Below, one piece after another: positions 7,785-16,694 of a stretch of 64,000 nt of DNA (its first letter is position 1; each line of letters starts with the position of its first letter). The notes below the pieces were generated by a model. It saw nothing but the letters and a program-made list of their open reading frames with translations, did not search any database and had not been told where the DNA came from. The stretch spans positions 124,001 to 188,000 of the forward strand of contig CAVTBE010000011.1 of NCBI GenBank assembly GCA_963732845.1, given 5' to 3'. This DNA is from CAVSRC01 sp963732845 (GTDB taxonomy: Bacteria > Pseudomonadota > Alphaproteobacteria > Rhizobiales > Kaistiaceae). The translations under genes and the position numbers were made by a program.

Positions 7785-8822
7785 ATGCGCAATCTTCTAG
7801 CAGCGACTGAAACTTACGATCGCCGCGGGATCGTCCGGCGGGGCTTCCTCGGTCTGGTTGCGGTCGGCGTCGTGGCGGCTGCCGGTCTCGGCTCCCATGC
7901 CGCGCTGGCCGCGGACGCGATGAAGGTCGCCGCCGTCTTCGCGACGCCCATCGAAGAGCCTTGGGACAACCAGATTCACGTGGCGCTGCTCAAGGCGCAG
8001 AAGGAGATGGGCATCGAATACAAATGGGCCGAAAACGTCCCCTCGGCCGACTATGCCCGTGTGCTGCGCGAATTCGCGCGCGACGGCTACCAACTGATCA
8101 CCGGCGACGCCTTTTCGGCCGAGGACATCACCCGGCGGGTTGCCAGGGAATTCCCCAAGGTGGCCTTCGTCTTCGGCTCCGGCCAGGGACCGACGGATCC
8201 GAATTTCTCCGTCTTCGACAACTGGATTCATGAGCCGGCCTATCTCTCCGGCATGATCGCCGGCAAGCTGACCAAGTCGAATGTCATCGGCTCGGTCGCG
8301 GCGATGGACATTCCCGAGGTCGACCGTCTGGTCAATGCCTTCTGCCAGGGCGCCAAGGACGTCAACCCGGCGGTGAAGTGCAAGGTGACCTTCATCGGTT
8401 CGTTCTTCGATCCGCCCAAGGCCAAGGAAGCGGCGCTGGCGCAGATCGCGGCCGGCGTCGATGCCATCTTTGCCGAGCGGTTTGGCGTGATCGAGGCGGC
8501 CAAGGAGAAGGGCATCATCGCCTTCTCCAACATGTCCGATCAGTCATCGCTGGCCCCCGATACGGTTGTCACCGGCCCGGTATGGGACATGTGGCCGACG
8601 GTCCAGGCGGCGATCAAGCAGGTTCAGGCTGGCGTCTACACGGCGCAGGATTTCGGCACCTTCTCCTATATGGCCAAGGGCGGTGCCTCGCTGGCGCCCT
8701 TCCACGAATGGGAGAAGAAGCTGCCGGCCGACGTCATGAAGCTGGTCATGGAGAAGCAGCAGGCGATTCTGGCCGGCGACTTCCGGGTCTCCGTCAACGA
8801 GGCGACCCCGGTCTCCGAATAG
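7785..8822 (+). CDS. BMP-family ABC transporter substrate-binding protein
   Basis: Periplasmic binding protein of the basic membrane protein (BMP/PnrA) family, 345 residues, which captures nucleosides or purine-type ligands for an ABC importer. The N-terminus has a twin-arginine-like stretch RRGFLGL before a hydrophobic segment and AALAAD cleavage region, suggesting Tat export. The body shows the BMP pattern: VAAVFATPIEEPWDNQIH near the start of the mature chain, and IAGKLTKSNVIGSVAAMDIPE midway. It heads a tight run: ATPase, two permeases and a cytosine-deaminase-like enzyme. Start 7785 follows GGAGGG. Ligand is inferred from the deaminase partner. Confidence 0.88.
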   Translation: MRNLLAATETYDRRGIVRRGFLGLVAVGVVAAAGLGSHAALAADAMKVAAVFATPIEEPWDNQIHVALLKAQKEMGIEYKWAENVPSADYARVLREFARDGYQLITGDAFSAEDITRRVAREFPKVAFVFGSGQGPTDPNFSVFDNWIHEPAYLSGMIAGKLTKSNVIGSVAAMDIPEVDRLVNAFCQGAKDVNPAVKCKVTFIGSFFDPPKAKEAALAQIAAGVDAIFAERFGVIEAAKEKGIIAFSNMSDQSSLAPDTVVTGPVWDMWPTVQAAIKQVQAGVYTAQDFGTFSYMAKGGASLAPFHEWEKKLPADVMKLVMEKQQAILAGDFRVSVNEATPVSE

Positions 8823-8838
8823 CCCGACATGAAAAAGG

Positions 8839-8861
8839 GAAGGCGGCTAAGCCGCCTTCCT
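8839..8861 (+). terminator. Perfect 10-bp hairpin between binding protein and ATPase
   Basis: GGAAGGCGGC at 8839-8848 pairs with GCCGCCTTCC at 8852-8861 around a 3-base loop, 17 bases after the binding-protein stop. There is no T tract. Such hairpins often protect the 3' end of an abundant binding-protein mRNA and partly reduce downstream expression. It also argues against starting the ATPase at 8829. Confidence 0.55.
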
Positions 8862-8894
8862 CGCAACCTCCCTGCGACGTTTCGGAGACGAGGC

Positions 8895-10394
8895 ATGAAC
8901 CCGCTGCCGCTGGTCAGCATGCGCGGCATCGCGAAGAGCTTCGGTCCTGTGCAGGCCTGCGCGGCGGTCGATCTCACCGTGCATGCCGGCGATATTCTCG
9001 GTCTTCTCGGCGAGAACGGCGCCGGCAAGACGACGCTGATGAACATCCTCTTCGGCTCCTATGCCGCCGACGAGGGCACCATCGCGGTCGACGGCAAACC
9101 GGTCACGATCCGCAGCTCGCACGATGCGCTGGGGCTCGGCATCGGCATGGTGCACCAGCACTTCCATCTGGTGCCGCGCCACACGGTTCTGGAAAACCTG
9201 CTGGTCGGCAAGGCCGGACCGGACGGGCGGCTGAGCCGGCGTGTCGTGGTCGAGCGGCTGGCGGCGATCGGGCGCGACTATCACATTCATCTCGATCCCG
9301 ACCGGCTGGTGAGCGAGCTTTCCATCGGTGAGCAGCAGCGCGTCGAGATCGCCAAGTCGCTGGTCCGCGGCGCCCGCATCCTGGTGCTCGACGAGCCGAC
9401 GGCGACACTGACGCCGCAGGAAACCGAGGGGCTGTTCGCGGCGTTGCGCGCCATGACGGCGCGCGGCATGGGTGTCATCTTCATCTCGCACAAGCTCACC
9501 GAGGTGATCGAGATCACCAATCGCATCACCGTCATGCGCCAGGGACGGGTGGTGGCCGAGCGCGACAATGAAGCGGGCCTGTCCAAGGGCGAGCTGGCGC
9601 GGCTGATGTGCGGCCGCGAGTTGAGCCCGCCGGAGCGCCCGCCGCAGGCTGCCGGAGCGCCGCTGCTCAAGCTCTCAGGCGTCTCTGCCCCCGGCCTCAG
9701 GGGCGTTTCGCTGACGCTTCACGCCGGCGAGATCGTCGGCATTGCCGGCGTCTCCGGCAACGGCCAACGGTCGCTCGCCGATGTGGTCGCCGGTATCCTG
9801 GCGCCGACCGGCGGCGCGATAGAGATCCACGGCGAGGTGGTGACCGGCCTCACCCCGCGTTTCGTGCAGGCGCAGGGCATCGGGCGCGTGCCCGAGGACC
9901 GGCTGACCATCGGCATGATCGGCGCGCTGCCGTTGTCGGAGAGCATGGCGCTGCCGTGGGTCGGCGGGCCGCCGTTCTCCAGGCGGGGCATCCTCGACCG
10001 CAAGGCGATCCGCAAGTTCGCCAGCGACCAGATCGACCGCTTCGATATCCGCACCTCCGGTCCTGATGCGCGCACCGGCACGTTGTCCGGCGGCAACCTG
10101 CAGAAGGCGCTGCTCGCCCGCGAGATCGCGCACGAGCCGAAGATCCTGCTCGCCGCGCAGCCGACGCGGGGCATCGACGTCGGCGCCACCGAGTTCATCC
10201 ACGGCCAGTTCCTCGACCTGCGTGCCAGGGGTGGCGGCGTGCTGCTGATCAGCGAGGATCTGGAGGAGCTGTTCCAGCTCTCCGACCGCATCGCCGTCAT
10301 GTATGGCGGGCGCATCGTCGCCGACGTGCCGGTGGAGGAGGCGACCGTCGAGCGCATCGGCCTGTTCATGGCCGGCGTGGAGCAGGCGGCGTGA
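8895..10394 (+). CDS. Nucleoside/nucleobase ABC transporter, double ATP-binding protein
   Basis: A 499-residue protein with two fused ABC domains, as in YufO/RbsA-type importers. Domain 1: Walker A GENGAGKTT near 40, signature LSIGEQQRVE, Walker B ILVLDEPTATL. Domain 2 has a degenerate phosphate loop (GVSGNGQ), signature LSGGNLQKALLAREI and ILLAAQPTRGIDVG, in which the usual Asp-Glu is replaced by Ala-Gln. The degenerate second site is common in this class. It powers the two permeases that follow. I place the start at ATG 8895 rather than 8829, because the upstream extension would translate a terminator-like hairpin. Stop overlaps the next start (ATGA). Confidence 0.88.
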   Translation: MNPLPLVSMRGIAKSFGPVQACAAVDLTVHAGDILGLLGENGAGKTTLMNILFGSYAADEGTIAVDGKPVTIRSSHDALGLGIGMVHQHFHLVPRHTVLENLLVGKAGPDGRLSRRVVVERLAAIGRDYHIHLDPDRLVSELSIGEQQRVEIAKSLVRGARILVLDEPTATLTPQETEGLFAALRAMTARGMGVIFISHKLTEVIEITNRITVMRQGRVVAERDNEAGLSKGELARLMCGRELSPPERPPQAAGAPLLKLSGVSAPGLRGVSLTLHAGEIVGIAGVSGNGQRSLADVVAGILAPTGGAIEIHGEVVTGLTPRFVQAQGIGRVPEDRLTIGMIGALPLSESMALPWVGGPPFSRRGILDRKAIRKFASDQIDRFDIRTSGPDARTGTLSGGNLQKALLAREIAHEPKILLAAQPTRGIDVGATEFIHGQFLDLRARGGGVLLISEDLEELFQLSDRIAVMYGGRIVADVPVEEATVERIGLFMAGVEQAA

Positions 10395-11449
10395 TGCGCC
10401 TCAGGCTCGAACGCCGGCACGAAACGCCGCTCTCCATCCAGATCCTGCTGCCGCTCGCCGCCGTCGCGGTGGCGCTGATCCTGTGCAGCGTTCTGGTGTG
10501 GCTCGCCGGGGCCAGCATCCCCGAGGCTTACGCCCAGCTTCTCTTGTCCAATTTCGAATCGACCTACGACATCCAGGACATGCTGGTGAAGGCCTCGCCG
10601 CTGCTCTTCACCGGACTGGCGGTGGCCGTCGCCTTCCAGGCGAAATTCTGGAACATCGGCGCCGAGGGCCAGCTGATGGCCGGTGCCATCGCCGCCTGCT
10701 GGGTCGGTGAGCGCACCTGGTTGCCGGCTTTCAGCCTGGTGCCACTGATGGTCGTCGGCGCGGCGCTCTTCGGGGGGCTGTGGGCGCTGTTGCCGGCGCT
10801 CCTCAAGGTCAAGCTCAAGGTCGACGACGTGGTCTCGACCCTGCTTCTCAACTTCATCATGCTCTACGGCACCACGGCGCTGCTCGAAGGCCCGTGGCGC
10901 GATCCGAAGAGCGGCTATCCCAATGCGCCGAGCATCCGCTCGGCGGCCGAGTTCCCGATCATCTATGGCGACACGGTCCATCTCGGCATCCTGCTCGCGG
11001 CGATCGCGGCAATCGTCATCTGGTGGGTGCTCAACCACACCACCCTCGGCTTCCGCATCCGCGCCGTCGGCCACAACCCCGCTGCCGCCAACTATGCGGG
11101 CATCCCGGTCGGCCGCGTCATCATCGTCGCGGCGCTCATCTCCGGTGCGCTTGCCGGGCTGGCCGGCGCCGGCGAGGTCGGCGGCGTGCGCTATCAGGTC
11201 ACCGCCGACCTGACCTCGGGCTACGGTTATGCCGGCATCGTCATCGCCACGCTGGCCGAGCTCAATCCGCTCGGCGCGGTGCCGGCCGCCCTGTTCTTCG
11301 CCATGGTGTTCAACGGCGCCGGCACCATGTCGCGCAGCCTCGGCGTGCCGATCTATCTCGCCGACGTCATCCAGGGCACGGCGCTGATGACCATGGTCGC
11401 CATGCGCCTCTTCGCCACCTACCGGCTGAGGGTGGTGCGCCATGCTTGA
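10394..11449 (+). CDS. BMP-type ABC transporter permease (first)
   Basis: Hydrophobic inner-membrane permease of the BPD_transp_2 family (YufP-like), 351 residues with about nine predicted membrane segments. Characteristic text includes KASPLLFTGLAVAVAFQAKFWNIGAEGQ and GLAGAGEVGGVRYQ, shared by nucleoside and simple-sugar importers. ATG 10394 overlaps the ATPase stop; a GTG three bases earlier is possible. It overlaps the second permease start by 8 bases, indicating translational coupling. Together the two permeases form the heterodimeric channel for the ligand delivered by the BMP binding protein. Confidence 0.87.
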   Translation: MRLRLERRHETPLSIQILLPLAAVAVALILCSVLVWLAGASIPEAYAQLLLSNFESTYDIQDMLVKASPLLFTGLAVAVAFQAKFWNIGAEGQLMAGAIAACWVGERTWLPAFSLVPLMVVGAALFGGLWALLPALLKVKLKVDDVVSTLLLNFIMLYGTTALLEGPWRDPKSGYPNAPSIRSAAEFPIIYGDTVHLGILLAAIAAIVIWWVLNHTTLGFRIRAVGHNPAAANYAGIPVGRVIIVAALISGALAGLAGAGEVGGVRYQVTADLTSGYGYAGIVIATLAELNPLGAVPAALFFAMVFNGAGTMSRSLGVPIYLADVIQGTALMTMVAMRLFATYRLRVVRHA

Positions 11450-12386
11450 GACCCTCACCCAGGTGCTGCAGGTCAGCTTTTTTGCAGCGATCATCCGCAT
11501 CTCGACGCCGCTGCTGCTCGCCACCCTCGGCGAACTCATCAACGAGCGCGCCGGCGTCCTCAATCTCGGCATCGAGGGCATCATGCTGCTCGGCGCCATG
11601 GTCGGCTTCTCCGCCGCCTATTTCACCGGCAATCTGTGGCTGGGCCTGCTGGCGGCGATTGCCGTCGGCGCGCTCGCCGGGCTGGTCATGGCGCTGCTCG
11701 CCGTGGTCTTCGGCGTCAGCCAGCATGTCTCCGGCATCGGCATGACCATGCTGGCGACGGGACTGGCTTTCTATTTCTATCGCCTGATCTTCGGCCAGCC
11801 GGCGGTGCCGCCCAACATCGTGCCTTTCCAGCCGATTGAAATTCCTTGGCTTTCGGCGATCCCCCTGGTCGGACCGGTGCTTTTCAGCCAGACCATCCTG
11901 ACCTATGTCGCCTTCCTCGGCGTGCCGGCGACCGCCTTCCTGCTCTACCGCACGGCATGGGGCCTCGATCTCAGGACGGTCGGCGAGAATCCGCGCGCGG
12001 CGGACGCCGCCGGCATCAGCGTGTGGAGCGTGCGCACCCAGGCACTCATGATCGGCGGCGGCCTGATGGGACTGGCCGGCGCCTATCTCACCATGGCCCA
12101 GTTCAACTCCTTCACCTTCGGCGTCATTTCCGGGCGCGGCTGGGTGTCGATCGCGCTGGTCGTCTTCGGCCTGTGGAGCCCGTGGCGCTGTGCCGGTGGC
12201 GCGCTGCTCTTCGCCGCGCTGGAGGCGCTGCAGCTCCGCCTGCAGGCGACCAACATCCTGCACTTGCCCTATCAGGTGTTCCTGATGCTGCCTTTCGTCT
12301 TCACCATCGTTGCGATGGCATTCGTCTCGCGCAGCGCGCTGGCGCCCGCCAGCCTGCTGATCCCGTTCCGCAAGGAGGAGCGCTGA
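11442..12386 (+). CDS. BMP-type ABC transporter permease (second)
   Basis: Second permease of the nucleobase/nucleoside importer (YufQ-like), 314 residues with repeated hydrophobic segments. TPLLLATLGELINERAGVLNLGIEGIMLLGA is the diagnostic N-terminal block of this family, and GENPRAADAAGISV is the cytoplasmic loop that meets the ATPase. It begins inside the first permease gene (8-base overlap) and its stop shares a base with the deaminase start (TGATG), so all five genes look like one operon. It has the expected length and no damage. Confidence 0.87.
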   Translation: MLETLTQVLQVSFFAAIIRISTPLLLATLGELINERAGVLNLGIEGIMLLGAMVGFSAAYFTGNLWLGLLAAIAVGALAGLVMALLAVVFGVSQHVSGIGMTMLATGLAFYFYRLIFGQPAVPPNIVPFQPIEIPWLSAIPLVGPVLFSQTILTYVAFLGVPATAFLLYRTAWGLDLRTVGENPRAADAAGISVWSVRTQALMIGGGLMGLAGAYLTMAQFNSFTFGVISGRGWVSIALVVFGLWSPWRCAGGALLFAALEALQLRLQATNILHLPYQVFLMLPFVFTIVAMAFVSRSALAPASLLIPFRKEER

Positions 12387-13681
12387 TGGCCGGACCGTTC
12401 GATCTTCTCGTCAAGGGTGCCACCCTGCCGGATGGACGTACGGGTATGGACATAGCCTGCGTCGACGGCAGGATCGTCGCCGTCGAAGCCGGCATCTCCG
12501 GCGAGGCCGGTCGGACCATCGATGCCAGCGGCCGGCTGGTGTCGCCGCCGCTCATCGATTGCCACTTCCACATGGACGCGACGCTGTCGCTAGGGCATCC
12601 GCGGCTCAACCAGTCGGGCACGCTGCTCGAAGGCATCGCGCTGTGGGGCGAGCTGAAGCCGCTGCTGACGGTCGAGGCGGTGATCGAGCGGGCGCTCAAA
12701 TATTGCGACCTCGCCGTCGCCCAGGGCCTGCTTGCCATCCGCACCCATGTCGATGTCTGCGACGACCGGCTGCTGGCGGTCGATGCGCTGCTCGAGGTGA
12801 AGAAGAGAATAGCCCCCTATATCGACCTGCAGCTCGTCGCCTTTCCGCAGGATGGCTACTACCGCTCGGCCAATGCGGTGAAGAACCTCGATCGCGCCCT
12901 GGACAAGGGCGTCGACGTGGTCGGCGGCATCCCGCATTTCGAGCGCACCATGGCCGACGGGGCGGCCAGCGTCACCGCGCTCTGCGAGATCGCCGCAAAG
13001 CGCGGCCTCCTGGTCGACATGCATTGCGACGAGAGCGACGACCCGCTGTCGCGCCACATCGAGATGCTGACCGCCGAGACCAAGCGGCTCGGCCTTGCCG
13101 GCCGGGTGACCGGCTCGCACCTCACCTCCATGCATTCCATGGACAACTACTACGTCTCCAAGCTCTTGCCGCTGATGGCCGAGGCCGGGGTCCACGCCAT
13201 CGCCAATCCGCTCATCAACATCATGCTGCAGGGCCGCCACGACACCTACCCGAAGCGGCGCGGCCAGACGCGCGTGGCGGAGATGCGCCAATACGGCATC
13301 AACGTCGCCTTCGGCCAGGATTGCTGCATGGACCCATGGTACTCGCTGGGCTCGGGCGACATGCTCGAAGTCGCCCATATGGGCCTGCATGTCGGCCAGC
13401 TCTCCAGCCGCGAGGCGATGCGCTTCTGCTTCGACACGGTGACAGTCAATGCGGCCCGCGTGATGCAGCTCGACGGCTATGGCCTCGATGTCGGCTGCAA
13501 TGCCGACATGGTGGTGCTGCAGGCGGCCGATTCGATCGAGGCGATCCGCCTCAAGGCGCGGCGACTGGCGGTCGTGCGCCGCGGCAAGGTCATCGCCGAG
13601 ACGCCGGCCGGGATTGCTGCGCTCAACGTTACCGGGCGGCCGGCGACGGTCGATCCGGCGGCCTATGCGCCGCGCGGCTAG
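12386..13681 (+). CDS. Cytosine deaminase-like amidohydrolase
   Basis: Metal-dependent amidohydrolase of the CodA type, 431 residues. Metal-ligand motif CHFHMDATLS near residue 60, HVDVCDDRLLA, a VDMHCDESDD His-Asp pair mid-protein, and GQDCCMDPWYSLGSGDM, which corresponds to the aspartate loop of cytosine deaminases. The family deaminates cytosine to uracil, or related N-heterocycles, in the cytoplasm. Its start overlaps the preceding permease stop, tying it to the importer: ligand uptake followed by deamination for salvage or nitrogen. Isoguanine or another ring amine remains possible. The C-terminus NVTGRPATVDPAAY is ordinary for the family. Confidence 0.83.
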   Translation: MAGPFDLLVKGATLPDGRTGMDIACVDGRIVAVEAGISGEAGRTIDASGRLVSPPLIDCHFHMDATLSLGHPRLNQSGTLLEGIALWGELKPLLTVEAVIERALKYCDLAVAQGLLAIRTHVDVCDDRLLAVDALLEVKKRIAPYIDLQLVAFPQDGYYRSANAVKNLDRALDKGVDVVGGIPHFERTMADGAASVTALCEIAAKRGLLVDMHCDESDDPLSRHIEMLTAETKRLGLAGRVTGSHLTSMHSMDNYYVSKLLPLMAEAGVHAIANPLINIMLQGRHDTYPKRRGQTRVAEMRQYGINVAFGQDCCMDPWYSLGSGDMLEVAHMGLHVGQLSSREAMRFCFDTVTVNAARVMQLDGYGLDVGCNADMVVLQAADSIEAIRLKARRLAVVRRGKVIAETPAGIAALNVTGRPATVDPAAYAPRG

Positions 13682-13822
13682 TCTGGGCTCTCGATCAGCC
13701 GGCTGAGCGACCCGGAAAACCGCGGCACAGGCGCGCACCGACCGGTGCAATCCGGCGTCCGGCACCCCACATCGAATCGGACGGCATCAATCGTGGAGTG
13801 CGCCCGCACCGGTTCGTGAGCG

Positions 13823-16591
13823 ATGGACACAACGACACGCAGCGTGCCGCCATCGGCGATCCATCCGGCGGTCACTGCCGTGGCGGAGCGGCCATGGCAT
13901 GCGCTGGACGCCGATGAGGCGCTGGCGGCGTTCGCCAGCAGCGCGCATGGGCTCGACACGGACGAAGCAACCGCGCGGCTGACGGCCTTCGGGGCGAACC
14001 GGCTGCCGCAGGCGGCCCGGCGCGGCCCGCTGATGCGCTTCCTCCTGCAGTTTCACAACGTCCTCATCTACGCGCTGCTGGCGGCGGCGGTGCTGTCGGC
14101 GGCTCTCGCCCATTGGGTCGATGCCGGCGTGGTGCTGGCGGTGACGCTCGCCAATGCCCTCATCGGCTTCATCCAGGAGGGCAAGGCGACGCAAGCGCTG
14201 GAAGCCATCCGCGGCATGATCGACCCCAAGGCGACGGTGCTGCGCGACGGCCACCGCATCACCGTCGGCGCCGATACGATCGTGCCGGGCGATATCGTGA
14301 TCATCGAGGCCGGGGCGCGGGTGCCGGCCGATATCCGCCTGATGCGGGCGCGCGGCCTGCGCATCGACGAGGCGATGCTGACCGGCGAATCGGTGCCCGC
14401 CGACAAGGTGGCGCTGCCGGTCGAGCCCCAGGCCGATCTCGGCGACCGCCGGTCGATGGCCTTCTCCGGTACCTTCGTCACCGCCGGCCAGGCGGTCGGC
14501 ATCGCGGTCGCCACCGGGCAGAAGACGGAGCTTGGCCGCATCAGCACGCTCATCGGCGCGGTCGAATCGCTGCAGACGCCGCTGGTCCGCCAGATGGATC
14601 GTTTCGCCGGGCAGCTCACCGCCGCCATCCTGGTCGCCTCGGCGCTGATCCTTCTGTTCGCGCGTTTCTTCCGCGGCTATTCGCTGGGCGATGCCTTCAT
14701 GGTGGTGGTCGGCCTGGCGGTCTCGGCGATCCCCGAGGGCCTGCCGGCGATCATGACGATCACGCTGGCCATCGGCGTGCAGCGCATGGCGGCGCGGCAC
14801 GCCATCATCCGGCGCCTGCCGGCGGCCGAAACGCTGGGCTCGGTGTCGGTCATCTGCTCCGACAAGACCGGCACGCTGACCCGCAACGAGATGACGGCAC
14901 GGAGCATCGTGACCGCGGCCGGCGAATACGAGGTGACCGGCGGCGGCCGCACGCCCGACGGTGGCTTCCGCTTCGGCGGCGCCGACATCGATCCGGCGGG
15001 CGACGGCGTGCTGATGGAGCTGCTCGGCGCCGGCATGTTGTGCAACGACGCCGAACTCCGCCAGGTCGACGGCGTATGGCATTCCGACGGCGACCCGATG
15101 GAGGCGGCGCTGGTGGCGCTGGCCATGAAGGGGGGCCTCGTTCCGCCCCTGCGGCGCAAGCAGCTGCCGCGCTCCGACGAAATCCCCTTCGACGCGCTGC
15201 ACCGCTTCATGGCGACGCTGCACCACAGCCACGCGGGTGAGGCGTTCGTGCTGATCAAGGGGGCGCCGGAGCGAGTGCTGGCCATGTGCTCGGCCGAGCG
15301 CACGGCCGCCGGCGACGTGCCGCTCAACAGCGAACGCTGGTACCGTACGGCGATGGAGCTTGCCGGGCGCGGCCAGCGCGTGCTCGGCTTTGCCGTCAAG
15401 CCGGTGGCGGCCGACAAGCACGACCTCACCTTCGACGATGTCGAACGGGACGCCATCCTTATCGGCTTCGTCGGTTTCCTCGATCCGCCGCGCGAGGAGG
15501 CTGTGGAAGCGATCAGGGATTGCCGCACGGCCGGCATCCGCGTGGTGATGATCACCGGCGACCATGCCACCACGGCCCGCGAGATCGCCCGCCAGCTCGG
15601 CATCGCCGAAGACCCCAAGGTGCTGACCGGCCAGGAGATCGACGGGCTCGACGAGGCGGGCCTGCGCGAGGCGGCGAAGGAGACCGCGGTCTTCGCGCGC
15701 ACCACGCCGGAGCACAAGCTGCGCCTGGTGCAGGCTCTGCAGGCCGAGGGCCTGATCGTGGCGATGACCGGCGACGGGGTCAACGACGCGCCGGCGCTGA
15801 AGCGCGCCGATGTCGGCGTGGCGATGGGCGAGAAGGGCACCGAAGTCGCCAAGGAGGCATCGGAGGTGGTGCTCGCCGACGACAACTTCGCCTCGATCGT
15901 GGCGGCGGTGCGCGAGGGCCGCACAGTCTACGACAACGTCATGAAGGTCATCGCCTGGACGCTGCCGACCAATGGCGGCGAGGGGCTGACGATCATGGCG
16001 GCGCTCGCCGCCGGTCTGGCGCTGCCGCTGACCCCGGTGCAGATCCTGTGGATCAACACGATCACCGCCGTGGCGCTCGGCCTGACGCTCGCCTTCGAGC
16101 CGATGGAGCCGGGCACCATGCGCCGGCCGCCACGGGCGGCGCTGCAGCCGATCCTCACCCTCGACCTTCTGTGGCGCATCTTCTTTGTCTCCGTCATGTT
16201 CCTGACGGCGACCTTCGGCGTCTTCTTCTGGGCGCGCTCGGCCGGCGGCTCGCTGGAGGTGGCGCGCACCATGGTGGTCAACGTGCTGGTGGTGATGGAG
16301 ATCGCCTATCTGTTCAGCGTGCGCTATGTCCACGGCACCTCGCTCACCTGGGCGGGCGTGGTCGGCACGCCGGCGGTGCTGATCGGCGTCGGCACGGTCG
16401 CCGTCGCCCAGCTCGCCTTCACCTATCTGCCGGTCTCCCAGGTCCTGTTCGAGGCGCGGCCGCTCTCCCTCCTCGAAGGGGCGATCGTGATCGGCATTGG
16501 CGTTGCCCTGCTTCTCGTGGTCGAAGTCGAAAAGCAGGTGCGCATGGCGCTCCTCGGGCGCCGCCGTGCCGCAGAAACGCCCCAAGAATGA
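13823..16591 (+). CDS. P-type cation-transporting ATPase (P2-like)
   Basis: Inner-membrane ATPase of 922 residues. It has an N-terminal cation-ATPase domain (LDTDEATARLTAFGANRLP), the TGES dephosphorylation motif, PEGLPAIMT in the fourth membrane helix, the phosphorylated Asp in CSDKTGTLT, KGAPE in the nucleotide domain and TGDGVNDAPALK in the hinge, then a six-helix C-terminal bundle. PEGLP points to the Ca2+/Na+-type P2 group. The sixth helix reads WINTITAVALGL, with Ala where Ca2+ pumps keep an Asp (SERCA Asp800), so the ion is unclear. Start ATG 13823. No metal-binding N-terminal domain is present, which argues against a soft-metal exporter. Confidence 0.85.
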   Translation: MDTTTRSVPPSAIHPAVTAVAERPWHALDADEALAAFASSAHGLDTDEATARLTAFGANRLPQAARRGPLMRFLLQFHNVLIYALLAAAVLSAALAHWVDAGVVLAVTLANALIGFIQEGKATQALEAIRGMIDPKATVLRDGHRITVGADTIVPGDIVIIEAGARVPADIRLMRARGLRIDEAMLTGESVPADKVALPVEPQADLGDRRSMAFSGTFVTAGQAVGIAVATGQKTELGRISTLIGAVESLQTPLVRQMDRFAGQLTAAILVASALILLFARFFRGYSLGDAFMVVVGLAVSAIPEGLPAIMTITLAIGVQRMAARHAIIRRLPAAETLGSVSVICSDKTGTLTRNEMTARSIVTAAGEYEVTGGGRTPDGGFRFGGADIDPAGDGVLMELLGAGMLCNDAELRQVDGVWHSDGDPMEAALVALAMKGGLVPPLRRKQLPRSDEIPFDALHRFMATLHHSHAGEAFVLIKGAPERVLAMCSAERTAAGDVPLNSERWYRTAMELAGRGQRVLGFAVKPVAADKHDLTFDDVERDAILIGFVGFLDPPREEAVEAIRDCRTAGIRVVMITGDHATTAREIARQLGIAEDPKVLTGQEIDGLDEAGLREAAKETAVFARTTPEHKLRLVQALQAEGLIVAMTGDGVNDAPALKRADVGVAMGEKGTEVAKEASEVVLADDNFASIVAAVREGRTVYDNVMKVIAWTLPTNGGEGLTIMAALAAGLALPLTPVQILWINTITAVALGLTLAFEPMEPGTMRRPPRAALQPILTLDLLWRIFFVSVMFLTATFGVFFWARSAGGSLEVARTMVVNVLVVMEIAYLFSVRYVHGTSLTWAGVVGTPAVLIGVGTVAVAQLAFTYLPVSQVLFEARPLSLLEGAIVIGIGVALLLVVEVEKQVRMALLGRRRAAETPQE

Positions 16592-16694
16592 ACGATTTGT
16601 AACGACGGCTGACAGCCGGCTGAAAGCTGGCTGCTGCGAGACTGCGGCTCAACGGTCGGGAAGAATGGCCGTCGCCGTCAGCGAGTGAGTCCGC

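Noticed and set aside
13787..16585. A 932-residue minus-strand frame
   Set aside because: Mirror image of the P-type ATPase, whose motifs are all intact on the plus strand; low-complexity His/Arg/Asp composition.
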